DNA from: a virus
Strand: one strand, 5' to 3'
Virus record (IMG/VR): IMGVR_UViG_3300024308_000302
Coordinates: 124,001 to 188,000 of that record
DNA length: 64,000 nucleotides
This document shows, piece by piece, positions 50,758 to 58,919 of the stretch (position 1 is its first letter; each line of letters starts with the position of its first letter). The notes below the pieces were generated by a model. The model was given only the letters and a program-made list of their open reading frames with translations. It ran no database searches and was not told where the DNA came from. A program made the position numbers and the translations under genes.

Positions 50758-51318
50758 ATCATTCACTTCAACTACACAAGGTTTAATGATGCCTGAATCA
50801 AGCAAAATATCAAGTTCAGTTTTACCAGTGCCTGCCCAAGCAGCAGTTCGAAGATTTTTCGGAGCATCAGGGGTCATGTGAACCACAACAAGACCAGAGC
50901 TTTCAACGCGACCATGATAGCTGGAACATGCTTTCATACGGAGTTCATACAGTTCATCTACCGAAACTTTACAAGCGTAAAGGTGAGTATTTTGAGTAAG
51001 GCGTTTTCCAGTCATATGATGAGAACAAATTAGGGTAAGGTCTTCTGCATTTGGTGTATGCCCAATTTCTTCACCAGACTCACGAAGTGCAGCAGTAATG
51101 AGGTCTTCACCTTCATCTACCTGACCACCCACAAAGCCCATACTACCATCCCAACGAACCATAACACCAAGCAGAGAAACTTTAGCAAACCATGCACCTT
51201 CACCCCATTTGCGGCAGTCTGGGTTAGTTTGATACAGGTGGGTTGGGTCAGCATAAAATGCAATGAACACAGAGTTTTTGTCAGCCATAGTGCCATTAGG
51301 AACGCGGGATACTTGCAT
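50746..51318 (-). CDS. Nudix hydrolase
   Basis: A 190-residue protein with a complete Nudix box (residues 64-86): GGQVDEGEDLITAALRESGEEIG, here given in two parts, GGQVDEGED and ALRESGEEIG. The fold surrounds it with MVRWDGSMGFVG and a C-terminal helix. Nudix enzymes cleave nucleoside diphosphate derivatives such as ADP-ribose, NADH or dinucleoside polyphosphates; the substrate cannot be told. Its position next to a NADAR-like gene suggests ADP-ribose metabolism. Confidence 0.9.
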   Translation of the reverse strand: MQVSRVPNGTMADKNSVFIAFYADPTHLYQTNPDCRKWGEGAWFAKVSLLGVMVRWDGSMGFVGGQVDEGEDLITAALRESGEEIGHTPNAEDLTLICSHHMTGKRLTQNTHLYACKVSVDELYELRMKACSSYHGRVESSGLVVVHMTPDAPKNLRTAAWAGTGKTELDILLDSGIIKPCVVEVNDNPL

Positions 51319-51372
51319 GGTAAATCCTCAATGATTAATGTAGATCTATTATAATATATCCTGAATAATCAA

Positions 51373-52164
51373 TCAACACCTATTTGGGGATTTTGATTCA
51401 TGCAGGCCATATTTGACAACAAAATCACAAAAGTCAGCATAAGTGATTGAGCCACCTTTTGAGAATAGCTGATTCAAATCTTCTGAAAACGAACGATGGA
51501 GAACAGTCAGATCAACTGGATAGATTTTATTGATGTTTATATTTTGCATATAGCGAGTAGTTTTTTCTAAATTATGCTCAAATTCAAGCTCAATACTTTC
51601 TGCAATCTTAATAATATCATTTTTTCCAATGTGGTGAATACCACTAAACATAGCACCAGATTCAAAGATCCAATGACGTTCAATCAACTTATCTCGATAT
51701 TTCTTACAAGACAACTCAATAACATCTTTCATATCAGACAAGGCATCAAAAATATTTTTTATATCACCATCTTTTACAGCACTATTAAAACCATCAACTT
51801 CATAAGAATCATTAGTATTAAAATCAATGCAATCCATAACGTCAGATTCATGGTCGCATCCATAGACAAGATTATGTAGGAGAGCCACTGTAAATTGATG
51901 ATGCAGTTGAGATTTTAATTCCATTTCAGCTAGCCTCATCTTATAGGTGTTAGATGTTTCTACCAAAACATCATAATTGATAGTCTCAACAAATTTTGGC
52001 ATAAAAGTTTTTACAAAATTATCAAAATCTGGGCCAATAAGATATAAAGGATCATGTGTATTATAGCTATCTACCCAAAAATAAGTAGCACGAGCAGCGA
52101 CTACACCAGACATAAGGTATAGCTGAGGATTGGTCAAAGAACAAATATCAGTAACTCTTGTCAT
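51373..52164 (-). CDS. Hypothetical helical protein
   Basis: A 263-residue, mainly helical protein with several Asp/His-rich loops (YGCDHESDVMDCIDF, GIHHIGKND). The HH and HD pairs might bind metal; no known motif. It is a single gene. Confidence 0.7.
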   Translation of the reverse strand: MTRVTDICSLTNPQLYLMSGVVAARATYFWVDSYNTHDPLYLIGPDFDNFVKTFMPKFVETINYDVLVETSNTYKMRLAEMELKSQLHHQFTVALLHNLVYGCDHESDVMDCIDFNTNDSYEVDGFNSAVKDGDIKNIFDALSDMKDVIELSCKKYRDKLIERHWIFESGAMFSGIHHIGKNDIIKIAESIELEFEHNLEKTTRYMQNININKIYPVDLTVLHRSFSEDLNQLFSKGGSITYADFCDFVVKYGLHESKSPNRC

Positions 52165-52292
52165 AGATAACCTTTATTAAATTAAAATGGTTGAATTTTC
52201 AATATTCAACCAATTTGGTTGTTAAAAAAAACAATAAAATTTTACTTTTGTCAAGTTTAAAATAGAATTTTTATTCAAATAATTCAATTATT

Positions 52293-52502
52293 TTAAAGAT
52301 CTGTGAATCCACCATAGCCATTTTGCGGATAATGGTCATTTTCAAGCTTGCTCAACGCTGCCTTACGTTTTTGTTCGATAAATGCGGTCGATGAAAAAAT
52401 GGACTTGTTTTTTAATTCATTATCGTATGTTTGATTGATTTGCTGTTTTTCACTACGATAATGATCTTGTGCAGAATAACCAGAATCAGAATTGCTCATC
52501 AT
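52293..52502 (-). CDS. Small hypothetical protein
   Basis: A 69-residue hydrophilic protein starting MMSNSDSGYSAQDHYRS with a helical SALSKLEN-type segment. AAGGAG lies upstream. No family recognised. Confidence 0.7.
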   Translation of the reverse strand: MMSNSDSGYSAQDHYRSEKQQINQTYDNELKNKSIFSSTAFIEQKRKAALSKLENDHYPQNGYGGFTDL

Positions 52503-52600
52503 ATAATAAATACTCCTTAAACAATAAAAATAATATCAAATAAATAAAAAAAAGGCAATAAAAAAGCCATCATTAGATGGCCTTTTAAACAACCTACATA

Positions 52601-52915
52601 TTAACTTTCGAAAAGCTCACCAATTTTGAGAGCCATCATCATATCTCCTTCGATACGGAGCTTACCACTCATGAAAGCCTGCATACCGTCAAGTTCACCA
52701 GTAGACATAGCATACAGGGTGTCTGAATCAGCTACAAAGGTAGTAGTCGATTCCTTTGGAGCAGTTTCAACAACAGTACAGGCAGAATTTTTAATTTGCA
52801 AGTAGAAGTCTTTGTCATCAGGAACATTGAAATGATAAATCAGATCAAGACCAGAAGCCGCTTCTGCGTTGAATTTAGCAATGAAATTGGTTTGTGCTTG
52901 TGCTGTTTTAGACAT
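52601..52915 (-). CDS. SCP2 sterol-binding-domain protein
   Basis: A 104-residue single SCP2 domain: YHFNVPDDKDFYLQIKN, TTFVADSDTLYAMSTGELDG, then the diagnostic AFMSGKLRIEGDMMMALKIGELF (given here in part: FMSGKLRIEGDMMMAL). Such domains bind hydrophobic ligands (lipids, acyl-CoA) in a small tunnel. Full domain length, no signal peptide. Co-oriented with tRNA-Leu downstream on the plus side (52937). Confidence 0.9.
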   Translation of the reverse strand: MSKTAQAQTNFIAKFNAEAASGLDLIYHFNVPDDKDFYLQIKNSACTVVETAPKESTTTFVADSDTLYAMSTGELDGMQAFMSGKLRIEGDMMMALKIGELFES

Positions 52916-52936
52916 ATTGTTTCTCCACGATTAATT

Positions 52937-53023
52937 TGGTGCCCAAAGCCAGACTCGAACTGGCACTCCGATTAAGGAAAGGGATTTTAAGTCCCCCGCG
53001 TCTACCGATTTCACCATTTGGGC
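52937..53023 (-). tRNA. tRNA-Leu(UAA), second sequence class
   Basis: 87 nt, acceptor GCCCAAA/TTTGGGC, anticodon loop CTTAAAA in a GGGGA/TCCC stem, variable arm CCTTTCCTTAATCGGAG. Same class as 57332-57417. CCA encoded. Confidence 0.95.
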
Positions 53024-53065
53024 GTGCGACTATTCTAATAAAGAATATTAAAACAGTCAATACTT

Positions 53066-53305
53066 TTATGATTTTTCTTGAGATTTTTTGAGTTGATGTT
53101 CTGCATCAAGCTCACGAATAGCAATATCCATTCTCATTCGATCAAGAACAGTGCTCTTTGCAATATCATTAGCATCAGCAATTTGATAAGGATTCAAAAA
53201 AGTTTCAAGATAAGCTAATGCTGTATTCCGGTCAGCCTCATTCATGAAACTCAACATCAATTGGCCACGGTTGAGGTCCAATTCAGTCTTGTCAATTTCA
53301 AGCAT
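53066..53305 (-). CDS. Small acidic hypothetical protein
   Basis: A 79-residue protein starting MLEIDKTELDLNRGQL, helical, ending LKKSQEKS. No family recognised. Confidence 0.7.
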   Translation of the reverse strand: MLEIDKTELDLNRGQLMLSFMNEADRNTALAYLETFLNPYQIADANDIAKSTVLDRMRMDIAIRELDAEHQLKKSQEKS

Positions 53306-53439
53306 AATAACCTCTACACCTTATCCGTTGATTGGATGTGTAGTATAACAATATTCTGAAACATGGTCAATCATTAATGATGCGGATTATAGCAAAATTT
53401 TCTCAAAGTTAGCAAGTTAATTCTGTGATTTTGGAGCAG

Positions 53440-54051
53440 TCATTTGTATCGATAGGAAGTCACACGCTGACCTTGGACAAAATGATAAATATCAGTAACA
53501 ACAGAATCTACATATTCAACATAATGTATGCCAAGTGTATTAATGCTTTTGTTATTATATTGTCTGGTATGGATTTGTTTTATCTTGTCATCAATATAAA
53601 TATAAGATGCATACCAATAACCTTTATTTTTATCAACTTTTAAAGATTCCATAATTCGACCATTAACACAAATAACTTCTGATATTGAATAAACCCCATA
53701 ATTTAAATCTAAATCTACTTCAAAAATAGAATCATTCTCTTTAAAATAATAAATAGTATTTGTTTGAACTTGCTGCTTATCAGTAATTGTAATTTGAGCA
53801 ATGAAATCATCAATCATACGATGTTCATACAATGAAGTATATGTAAGAGGCTTAACTCTCAGATATTTAGAATGTTTCACATCCACTAACTCAAGCCCTA
53901 ATGGCTCAAGAGAATAGGTTAAATCTTTAGACCAGAATATTCTGTTGAAAGTAGTTGGTGCTTCATTAATAACTTTTTTAATAAATTCTGGATCTTTTAT
54001 TTTTAAAGAGAAATCATCTATTTTATGTTTAATATCATTCACTGTTAGCAT
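53440..54051 (-). CDS. Hypothetical protein, possible family B core
   Basis: A 203-residue beta-rich protein. VDLDLNYGVYSISE resembles the strand found in family B (FDLDFNYIDVEF), but the C-terminal tail is absent. It is divergent from the secreted gene at 54205, sharing an intergenic inverted repeat. No known family. Confidence 0.65.
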   Translation of the reverse strand: MLTVNDIKHKIDDFSLKIKDPEFIKKVINEAPTTFNRIFWSKDLTYSLEPLGLELVDVKHSKYLRVKPLTYTSLYEHRMIDDFIAQITITDKQQVQTNTIYYFKENDSIFEVDLDLNYGVYSISEVICVNGRIMESLKVDKNKGYWYASYIYIDDKIKQIHTRQYNNKSINTLGIHYVEYVDSVVTDIYHFVQGQRVTSYRYK

Positions 54052-54064
54052 AATTATAATGTAA

Positions 54065-54123
54065 TCATTTTGATATTAGTTTAAGTGAAAAGAATGAAAA
54101 AATCAAATATCAAAACAATACAT
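54065..54123. promoter_or_regulatory. Inverted repeat between divergent genes
   Basis: TTTTGATATT and AATATCAAAA arms, about 35 bp apart, lie in the AT-rich gap between 53440-54051 and 54205-54972; the outer bases TGTAAT/ATTACA extend the symmetry. Probable operator. Confidence 0.45.
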
Positions 54124-54204
54124 TACAAAAAATATCATATAACAAATTGTATTATTTTAAAATAGATATATAATGATAAATATATATAATAATTTGGGTG
54201 CGAC

Positions 54205-54972
54205 ATGAATAAATCAAAATTAAGTTTCCCAGCAATAGTTGTTTGTATGTTAAGTTACAATGCTTCAAATGCAGCATATGTAGCAAAAGTTCCATTAGAG
54301 ATTCCACAAGGTGGATCGCTACCATATAATAGTATAATAATTGGTTCAGGTAATAAAGAATTAGATTTCGATCCACCTGATCCATTACCCACAGATGATG
54401 GTGTTGTATGCGAATACAATCTAACCAATTCTCCTAATATATCTGTTTATACAGATGGAATAATGAAGAGTCCTGATAATGAATGGATATCCTATAAGGA
54501 GATTTATTATCAAGGACAAAAAGTAATCAATGCTTTTAAAGGCAAAGAAATATTTAGACAAAATGATGAAATGTATAATATAGGTTACTATGAAGTATGT
54601 ATACAAGGTTCTCCATTATATAGTAATCAAAATAATGAAGTAGAAAATCAAGAATGGGATCAAGATGATTGTAGATATAATAACGAAACGGGAACTCAAT
54701 ATTCTTGGACTACCACCACTACAAGTGATGGTAGATATGCATTCCTGAATGCAAGTCTAGGAAGCTTTGGATATGTTACAGCAAATAGTAGTAATATAAT
54801 ATTCCCAGTAGGTACTATAACTGTACCAGAGGGAAAAATATTACCAGAAGGAAAGCAAAGAATAATAATAGGGAACACTGCATTTGATAGAGGTAACTAT
54901 TATGGATCTGTAAATATAGGTAATAATGTTTTCCAAAGCAAATATGAAGTATGTAAAAAAACAGGAAAATAA
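54205..54972 (+). CDS. Secreted family C protein with duplicated motif
   Basis: A 255-residue protein. Sec signal residues 1-23 (ending ASNA), then AYVAKVPLEIPQGGSLPYNS and IIIGSG. A second, shorter copy of the motif appears near residue 210 (ITVPEGKILPEGKQRIIIGN), so the protein looks like two related modules. Cysteines in VVCEYN, YEVCIQG, DDCRYN and YEVCKKT. A GGTG site is present. Function unknown. Confidence 0.8.
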   Translation: MNKSKLSFPAIVVCMLSYNASNAAYVAKVPLEIPQGGSLPYNSIIIGSGNKELDFDPPDPLPTDDGVVCEYNLTNSPNISVYTDGIMKSPDNEWISYKEIYYQGQKVINAFKGKEIFRQNDEMYNIGYYEVCIQGSPLYSNQNNEVENQEWDQDDCRYNNETGTQYSWTTTTTSDGRYAFLNASLGSFGYVTANSSNIIFPVGTITVPEGKILPEGKQRIIIGNTAFDRGNYYGSVNIGNNVFQSKYEVCKKTGK

Positions 54973-54974
54973 AA

Positions 54975-54996
54975 AAAGCCATCAAAAGATGGCTTT
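54975..54996. terminator. Terminator between convergent genes
   Basis: AAAGCCATC, AAAA, GATGGCTTT between 54205-54972 and 55005-55343. Confidence 0.8.
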
Positions 54997-55004
54997 CTTA
55001 TTAA

Positions 55005-55343
55005 TCATGTTTCGTTATCTTTTAAAATTTGACATAGCCAGCTTGATGCATCATTAAGATGAGATTCACCAGCGTCAATTTCATCCAGAAGCTTTCGGAA
55101 AGTATCAATATCGTTACAGCGTTCTTTTCGTGTATTTGTAAGCAGTTCAATAGCATCCGCTTTACCAGTTAGATCATCTGGTGATGAACTAAGCGTTGTC
55201 AGAACTCGATCAATACTAATTAAGTCATCACGAACTTTTTTGTAAAGCTTATCAATTGTTTGTCGAATTTCATATAATTTGAAATTAGATTTACCAACAA
55301 GATCATTTGATTCTTTAATAGCTTTTAGTACAAGTTTTTGCAT
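55005..55343 (-). CDS. Hypothetical helical protein
   Basis: A 112-residue protein (MQKLVLKAIKESNDLVGKSN); ATG at 55343 with GGAG 9 nt upstream. Almost entirely charged helices. Follows 55359-55574 in an operon. No family recognised. Confidence 0.7.
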   Translation of the reverse strand: MQKLVLKAIKESNDLVGKSNFKLYEIRQTIDKLYKKVRDDLISIDRVLTTLSSSPDDLTGKADAIELLTNTRKERCNDIDTFRKLLDEIDAGESHLNDASSWLCQILKDNET

Positions 55344-55358
55344 GAATGATAACTCCAA

Positions 55359-55574
55359 TTAAATAATAGTCTCAAATCTATCAGAAATGTGATAACCATT
55401 AAGTTTAAGCCAATGTTTAATTTTCCCAGAGTCGTGCTCATGAAAAGTTTGTAATTGCTTGGTTCTCTCAGCATCCCAAAGAATAAAAAGACCTGAGCCG
55501 TATGAAGCAAGATATTCCAGACAAGCTGGTGTTGTGATTGGTTTTGAAAAAATAGATAGGAATTTTTTAAACAT
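55359..55574 (-). CDS. Small hypothetical protein
   Basis: A 71-residue protein starting MFKKFLSIFSKPITTP. The open frame extends to 55745 but crosses the tRNA-Leu(CAA), so that part is rejected. GGAG lies upstream. No family recognised. Confidence 0.65.
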   Translation of the reverse strand: MFKKFLSIFSKPITTPACLEYLASYGSGLFILWDAERTKQLQTFHEHDSGKIKHWLKLNGYHISDRFETII

Positions 55575-55609
55575 ATTTATTGAAACTCCTTTAGGTATTA
55601 TTTGAAAAT

Positions 55610-55693
55610 TGGTGCCCAAGGTCGGACTCGAACCGACACGTCTTTCGACAGAGGATTTTGAATCCACCGCGTCTACCATTCCACCACTCGGGC
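55610..55693 (-). tRNA. tRNA-Leu(CAA)
   Basis: 84 nt, acceptor GCCCGAG/CTTGGGC, anticodon loop TTCAAAA (CAA), long variable arm, encoded CCA. Confidence 0.94.
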
Positions 55694-55839
55694 TAAAAAT
55701 TCTACCCGCTGCGTAAGCTAAAAGCGTCCTCACACTGAAACACAAGTGTTAATGGCGATTTTGCTATTAACTTGCAACACACTAGTCAATTCGGTGTCCA
55801 ATGAGATTGGATTCAGCAAATTGAACGGCGTAGAAAAAC

Positions 55840-55914
55840 TGGTGCTAAGGACGGGATTCGAACCCGTGACCATCGGATTTAGAGGCCGTTGCTCTGCCGC
55901 TGAGCTACCAAAGC
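55840..55914 (-). tRNA. Amber-suppressor tRNA(CUA), copy 1
   Basis: 75 nt. Canonical D-arm and T-arm (ACGGG/CCCGT), loop CTCTAAA with U33, anticodon CTA and A37, which reads UAG. The anticodon stem has a C31-U39 mismatch, and two U-U pairs interrupt the acceptor GCTTTGG/CCTTAGC. Sister of 56849-56923. Confidence 0.85.
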
Positions 55915-55980
55915 ATGTTATTACTATCACTTGTTTTGTTGAGCCATTATACAACAAGACCCAACAAGAAACAAGTATTT

Positions 55981-56328
55981 TTATCGTTTAATTGCGACTT
56001 CCGTATCCCAATCCACTTCAACTCGCTGATTTTCATCGAAATCATAAAGACCTTCATGTCCAGATATTGATTCAATGTAAAGAGTTCGTTCACCACCTCG
56101 CCAACGAGCACTCCAGCTATCAGTATCAAAAATATCAATCAGAATATCTTTTAATGTAGGATACTTTTGTTTAAAAGACTTCCAACTCTTGTCAATCAGG
56201 ATTTCATCAACATGACCACCATTATTACCGAGTTCGGTGGCCCTCATGATACATTGATATTTTTTTGTGCCACGAATTCTGGTTTCTTCAAAGGTTATAT
56301 CTAAACCAATTTCTTCATTCAGAGCCAT
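55981..56328 (-). CDS. Family D paralogue
   Basis: A 115-residue protein: EETRIRGTKKYQC, SWKSFKQKYPTLKDILIDIF, TDSWSARW, SGHEGLYDF, VEVDW. Closest to 44085-44435. Lies between the first suppressor tRNA and tRNA-Met/Ile, so it is co-transcribed with the array. Confidence 0.75.
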   Translation of the reverse strand: MALNEEIGLDITFEETRIRGTKKYQCIMRATELGNNGGHVDEILIDKSWKSFKQKYPTLKDILIDIFDTDSWSARWRGGERTLYIESISGHEGLYDFDENQRVEVDWDTEVAIKR

Positions 56329-56351
56329 AGCAAAATCTCCATGTATAAATT

Positions 56352-56428
56352 TGGTGGGACTTGTAGGACTTGAACCTACGACCTGCCGATTATGAGTCGG
56401 ACGCTCTAACCAACTGAGCTAAAGTCCC
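56352..56428 (-). tRNA. tRNA(CAU), Ile2 or elongator Met
   Basis: 77 nt, acceptor GGGACTT/AAGTCCC, loop CTCATAA. The anticodon stem (CCGA/TCGG) and GGTTCAAGTCC T-arm resemble E. coli tRNA-Ile2, whose C34 is converted to lysidine, more than elongator Met. CCA encoded. Confidence 0.9.
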
Positions 56429-56434
56429 GTAATT

Positions 56435-56845
56435 TTACATCAAACTATCAGCATAAAGCTTTTTGTGTTGATCTACAACACAACCAAAAGAATCTTCATA
56501 CAGATAAACAGATGATTTAATGGTTTCAATTGGTCTTGCCAACTCTGAATACATCAAAGTGTCAACACGATATCCACCACGCCCATTTTTACCTTTCCAA
56601 AGCTCCCAAACAAGTACAGCAAGCGTACCAATTTTGAAAACTTTTTCAGGTTTAAAGCTGCTCACATAATCTACACAACCAAAACCAGCAGCTATATGAA
56701 CTTTAATACCTTTTGGATTAACCTTTACTACAGTGCCAGAACATAACGAATAATCAATTAAGACTTTAACATCATCACCAATAGACAATGTTTTAGTTTC
56801 AATAATTTGTTTGATATGTTCTTCATATAGCATAATGTTATCCAT
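56435..56845 (-). CDS. Hypothetical protein with SH3/KOW-like N-terminus
   Basis: A 136-residue protein; residues 20-50 (LSIGDDVKVLIDYSLCSGTV and VKVNPKGIKVHI) look like a small beta-barrel of SH3/KOW type. It lies within the tRNA array, 3 nt from the suppressor tRNA upstream and 6 nt from the next tRNA. No family recognised. Confidence 0.7.
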   Translation of the reverse strand: MDNIMLYEEHIKQIIETKTLSIGDDVKVLIDYSLCSGTVVKVNPKGIKVHIAAGFGCVDYVSSFKPEKVFKIGTLAVLVWELWKGKNGRGGYRVDTLMYSELARPIETIKSSVYLYEDSFGCVVDQHKKLYADSLM

Positions 56846-56848
56846 AAT

Positions 56849-56923
56849 TGGTGTTAAGGGTGGGATTCGAACCCACGACCATCGGCTTTAGAGGCCGCTG
56901 CTCTACCGCTGAGCTACCAAAAC
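56849..56923 (-). tRNA. Amber-suppressor tRNA(CUA), copy 2
   Basis: 75 nt, acceptor GTTTTGG/CCTTAAC with two U-U pairs as in copy 1, anticodon stem GCGGC/GCCGA, loop CTCTAAA (anticodon CTA), T-stem GTGGG/CCCAC, encoded CCA. Reads UAG. Confidence 0.88.
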
Positions 56924-56968
56924 ATTTATTCTATAAATAAGATACAATTAAAGCATATTTATATAAAC

Positions 56969-57053
56969 TGGTGCCCGGTGCCAGACTCGAACTGGCACGA
57001 CTTTCGCCGGAAGATTTTAAGTCTTCTGTGTCTACCGATTTCACCAACCGGGC
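56969..57053 (-). tRNA. tRNA-Leu(UAA)
   Basis: 85 nt, acceptor GCCCGGT/ACCGGGC, anticodon arm GAAGA-CTTAAAA-TCTTC, encoded CCA. Confidence 0.95.
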
Positions 57054-57331
57054 GTAAAAAATGAATTAAAAATTTGCGTGTGTCGAACTTAACTTTACAA
57101 CACAATCTGATTTACCCAGAGCCTTAGCTAGCCCTGTCTTCACAAGAAGAAAACACACCTAACTCTACAAGAAGTCAGATTTGGTAACTGAATACCTGTG
57201 AAACCATATTGTTGTAAAATAATATCCTTTTTTTCAACCCCTTCGTTTGGGCTGTCAACGTAACATCCGCTGAATAACACCTATATACCTGCAACTGGAT
57301 ATAGTTACAACTTTTTAACTCATTGCAAAAC
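57054..57331 (-). other. Structured spacer inside the tRNA array
   Basis: No supported gene. An AATCTGA/TCAGATT pairing of 7 bp spans about 57105-57180, and a CCCCT/AGGGG-like hairpin lies near 57237. It is transcribed with the array on the minus strand; a processed small RNA is possible. Confidence 0.35.
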
Positions 57332-57417
57332 TGGTGCCCGAAGCCGGACTCGAACCGGCACTCCGATTAAGGAAAGGGATTTTAAGTCCCCCGCGTCTAC
57401 CATTTCACCACTCGGGC
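57332..57417 (-). tRNA. tRNA-Leu(UAA), second sequence class
   Basis: 86 nt, acceptor GCCCGAG/TTCGGGC, anticodon loop CTTAAAA in a GGGGA/TCCC stem, variable arm like 52937-53023, encoded CCA. Confidence 0.95.
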
Positions 57418-57586
57418 TTAAATAAAACATCAATATGGTCTACTCTATTTATGTTCGCACCGAGTAGTTTTCCATACTTACAAGCTATATTGGCAACCGA
57501 AGCTGTTATTCCAAAACAAGCCACTTGTAAGAAGTGCTGTTTCATTGCTGCAAGATTTTGTATCTCCGTTTCGTCTTGATGGGCCT

Positions 57587-57615
57587 ATTATAAAGAAGGT
57601 GACATACAAGGTCAA
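57587..57615 (-). promoter_or_regulatory. Strong promoter of the main tRNA array
   Basis: TTGACC, 17 bp, TATAAT on the minus strand, about 170 bp upstream of the first tRNA-Leu. The leader 57418-57586 holds no gene with a ribosome site. Confidence 0.85.
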
Positions 57616-57691
57616 GTGTTTTTTTTGTTTATTTTTCAAATATTTATCGAAAAAATCTTTGACAAAATCTTAAAGAATATGTTAAGGATAA

Positions 57692-58852
57692 TCAAACAAC
57701 AAACATGTCCACGACCATTAAATCATCTTGATTCAAAGGTGTATCTGTTGAAAGTCCCAAATTATCTAATTTTTCTAGGACAGAAAAAGATGGATGAAAT
57801 GACTTGAAATAGTCAAGTTTATTCACAATGACATTATTAATTGACATTTCATGCTCTTTAACCATATCCAAAGTAAATTTTGAAGACGATTTTTTTAATT
57901 TTCCGTAAAAATAAGTATAAGTAACTAATCTATCATTCTTATATCTAATCAAAGGTGTTTCTTTATTCAAAAGACTTTGCCGGAAATTTGAATAGCTGGG
58001 GCTTTCATCAAGAGCACTGGTGTATTCATTAAATTTTGTAATATAGCTTACAGAAAAAACACGATTTGTTTTTCTAAATAAGCAATATTGATTATCTAAC
58101 GTTTTTAAAACCCGAATATTCTCAAGATTTAAATGCTTCAAATAAAACTCTTTTTTACCTTTTAATTGATCGTTAATACCTTCACGAGTATCCACATCAG
58201 CTAAAAATGAAAAAGGACTTGAAACTATCGTTGATGTAAAGAATGATTCAAAATCACTCAGATGAAAAATATTATTATCAACATAATAATAAACAACAGG
58301 ATCAGTTTTTACTTGATCATTATCATATATAGAATAAAAACTATATTTGAAAATATTTTTTAAAATTTTTTTTCTTTTGAAATAAATAATCTGATATTTT
58401 TTATGTTCCCGATAAATATGTGAATGATATTTATCAAAATCATATCTTTTATGAAATTTAGTTGTTTTTTTCACCAATTGATACATATGTTTAAGATGAT
58501 TATCAAAAGGAGTTTGATGAAAAGACTTAAAAAAACCATTATGGAAATTAACAAAGTCAATTAAATTTCTTTTTGGGATTTTAAATAGAATATTATTTTT
58601 AATGGTATCAACAACAAAATCATCTAAAGATAGTTGACTATCATCCATAGGAGTTGCATAGTTTATTTTTAGAAGTTTTCCTAGCTCATCATGTTGGATT
58701 GTGACATACATAATACGATCATCAAAATCAATAAATGCTTTCAAACCATTATTTGCATTGACATCGTAACGACAGTCACCCAGTTGAGTCACAAAAAAAT
58801 CTGGCTCACTGTATAAACAAATATTTAAAAAGTTAATAAGTTTATGGAGCAT
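57692..58852 (-). CDS. Family B paralogue (hydrophobic C-terminal tail)
   Basis: A 386-residue protein, the largest of the family, ending PLNQDDLMVVDMFVV. ATG at 58852 preferred to a TTG four codons earlier. Basic and aromatic-rich middle (FKRKKILKNIFKYSFYS). No known family. Confidence 0.75.
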   Translation of the reverse strand: MLHKLINFLNICLYSEPDFFVTQLGDCRYDVNANNGLKAFIDFDDRIMYVTIQHDELGKLLKINYATPMDDSQLSLDDFVVDTIKNNILFKIPKRNLIDFVNFHNGFFKSFHQTPFDNHLKHMYQLVKKTTKFHKRYDFDKYHSHIYREHKKYQIIYFKRKKILKNIFKYSFYSIYDNDQVKTDPVVYYYVDNNIFHLSDFESFFTSTIVSSPFSFLADVDTREGINDQLKGKKEFYLKHLNLENIRVLKTLDNQYCLFRKTNRVFSVSYITKFNEYTSALDESPSYSNFRQSLLNKETPLIRYKNDRLVTYTYFYGKLKKSSSKFTLDMVKEHEMSINNVIVNKLDYFKSFHPSFSVLEKLDNLGLSTDTPLNQDDLMVVDMFVV

Positions 58853-58919
58853 AATAGATCCCAAAAATTAAATTTATAGAACCTTCATGATATCATAATT
58901 TTTGTAGGCTTACTAGATA

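Noticed and set aside
55575-55745. N-terminal extension of the 55359 gene
   Set aside because: It crosses the tRNA-Leu(CAA) gene.
57405-57545. 46-codon minus-strand ORF (MKQHFLQVACFG start)
   Set aside because: No ribosome site near the ATG, and the stop falls inside tRNA-Leu; more likely an untranslated leader.
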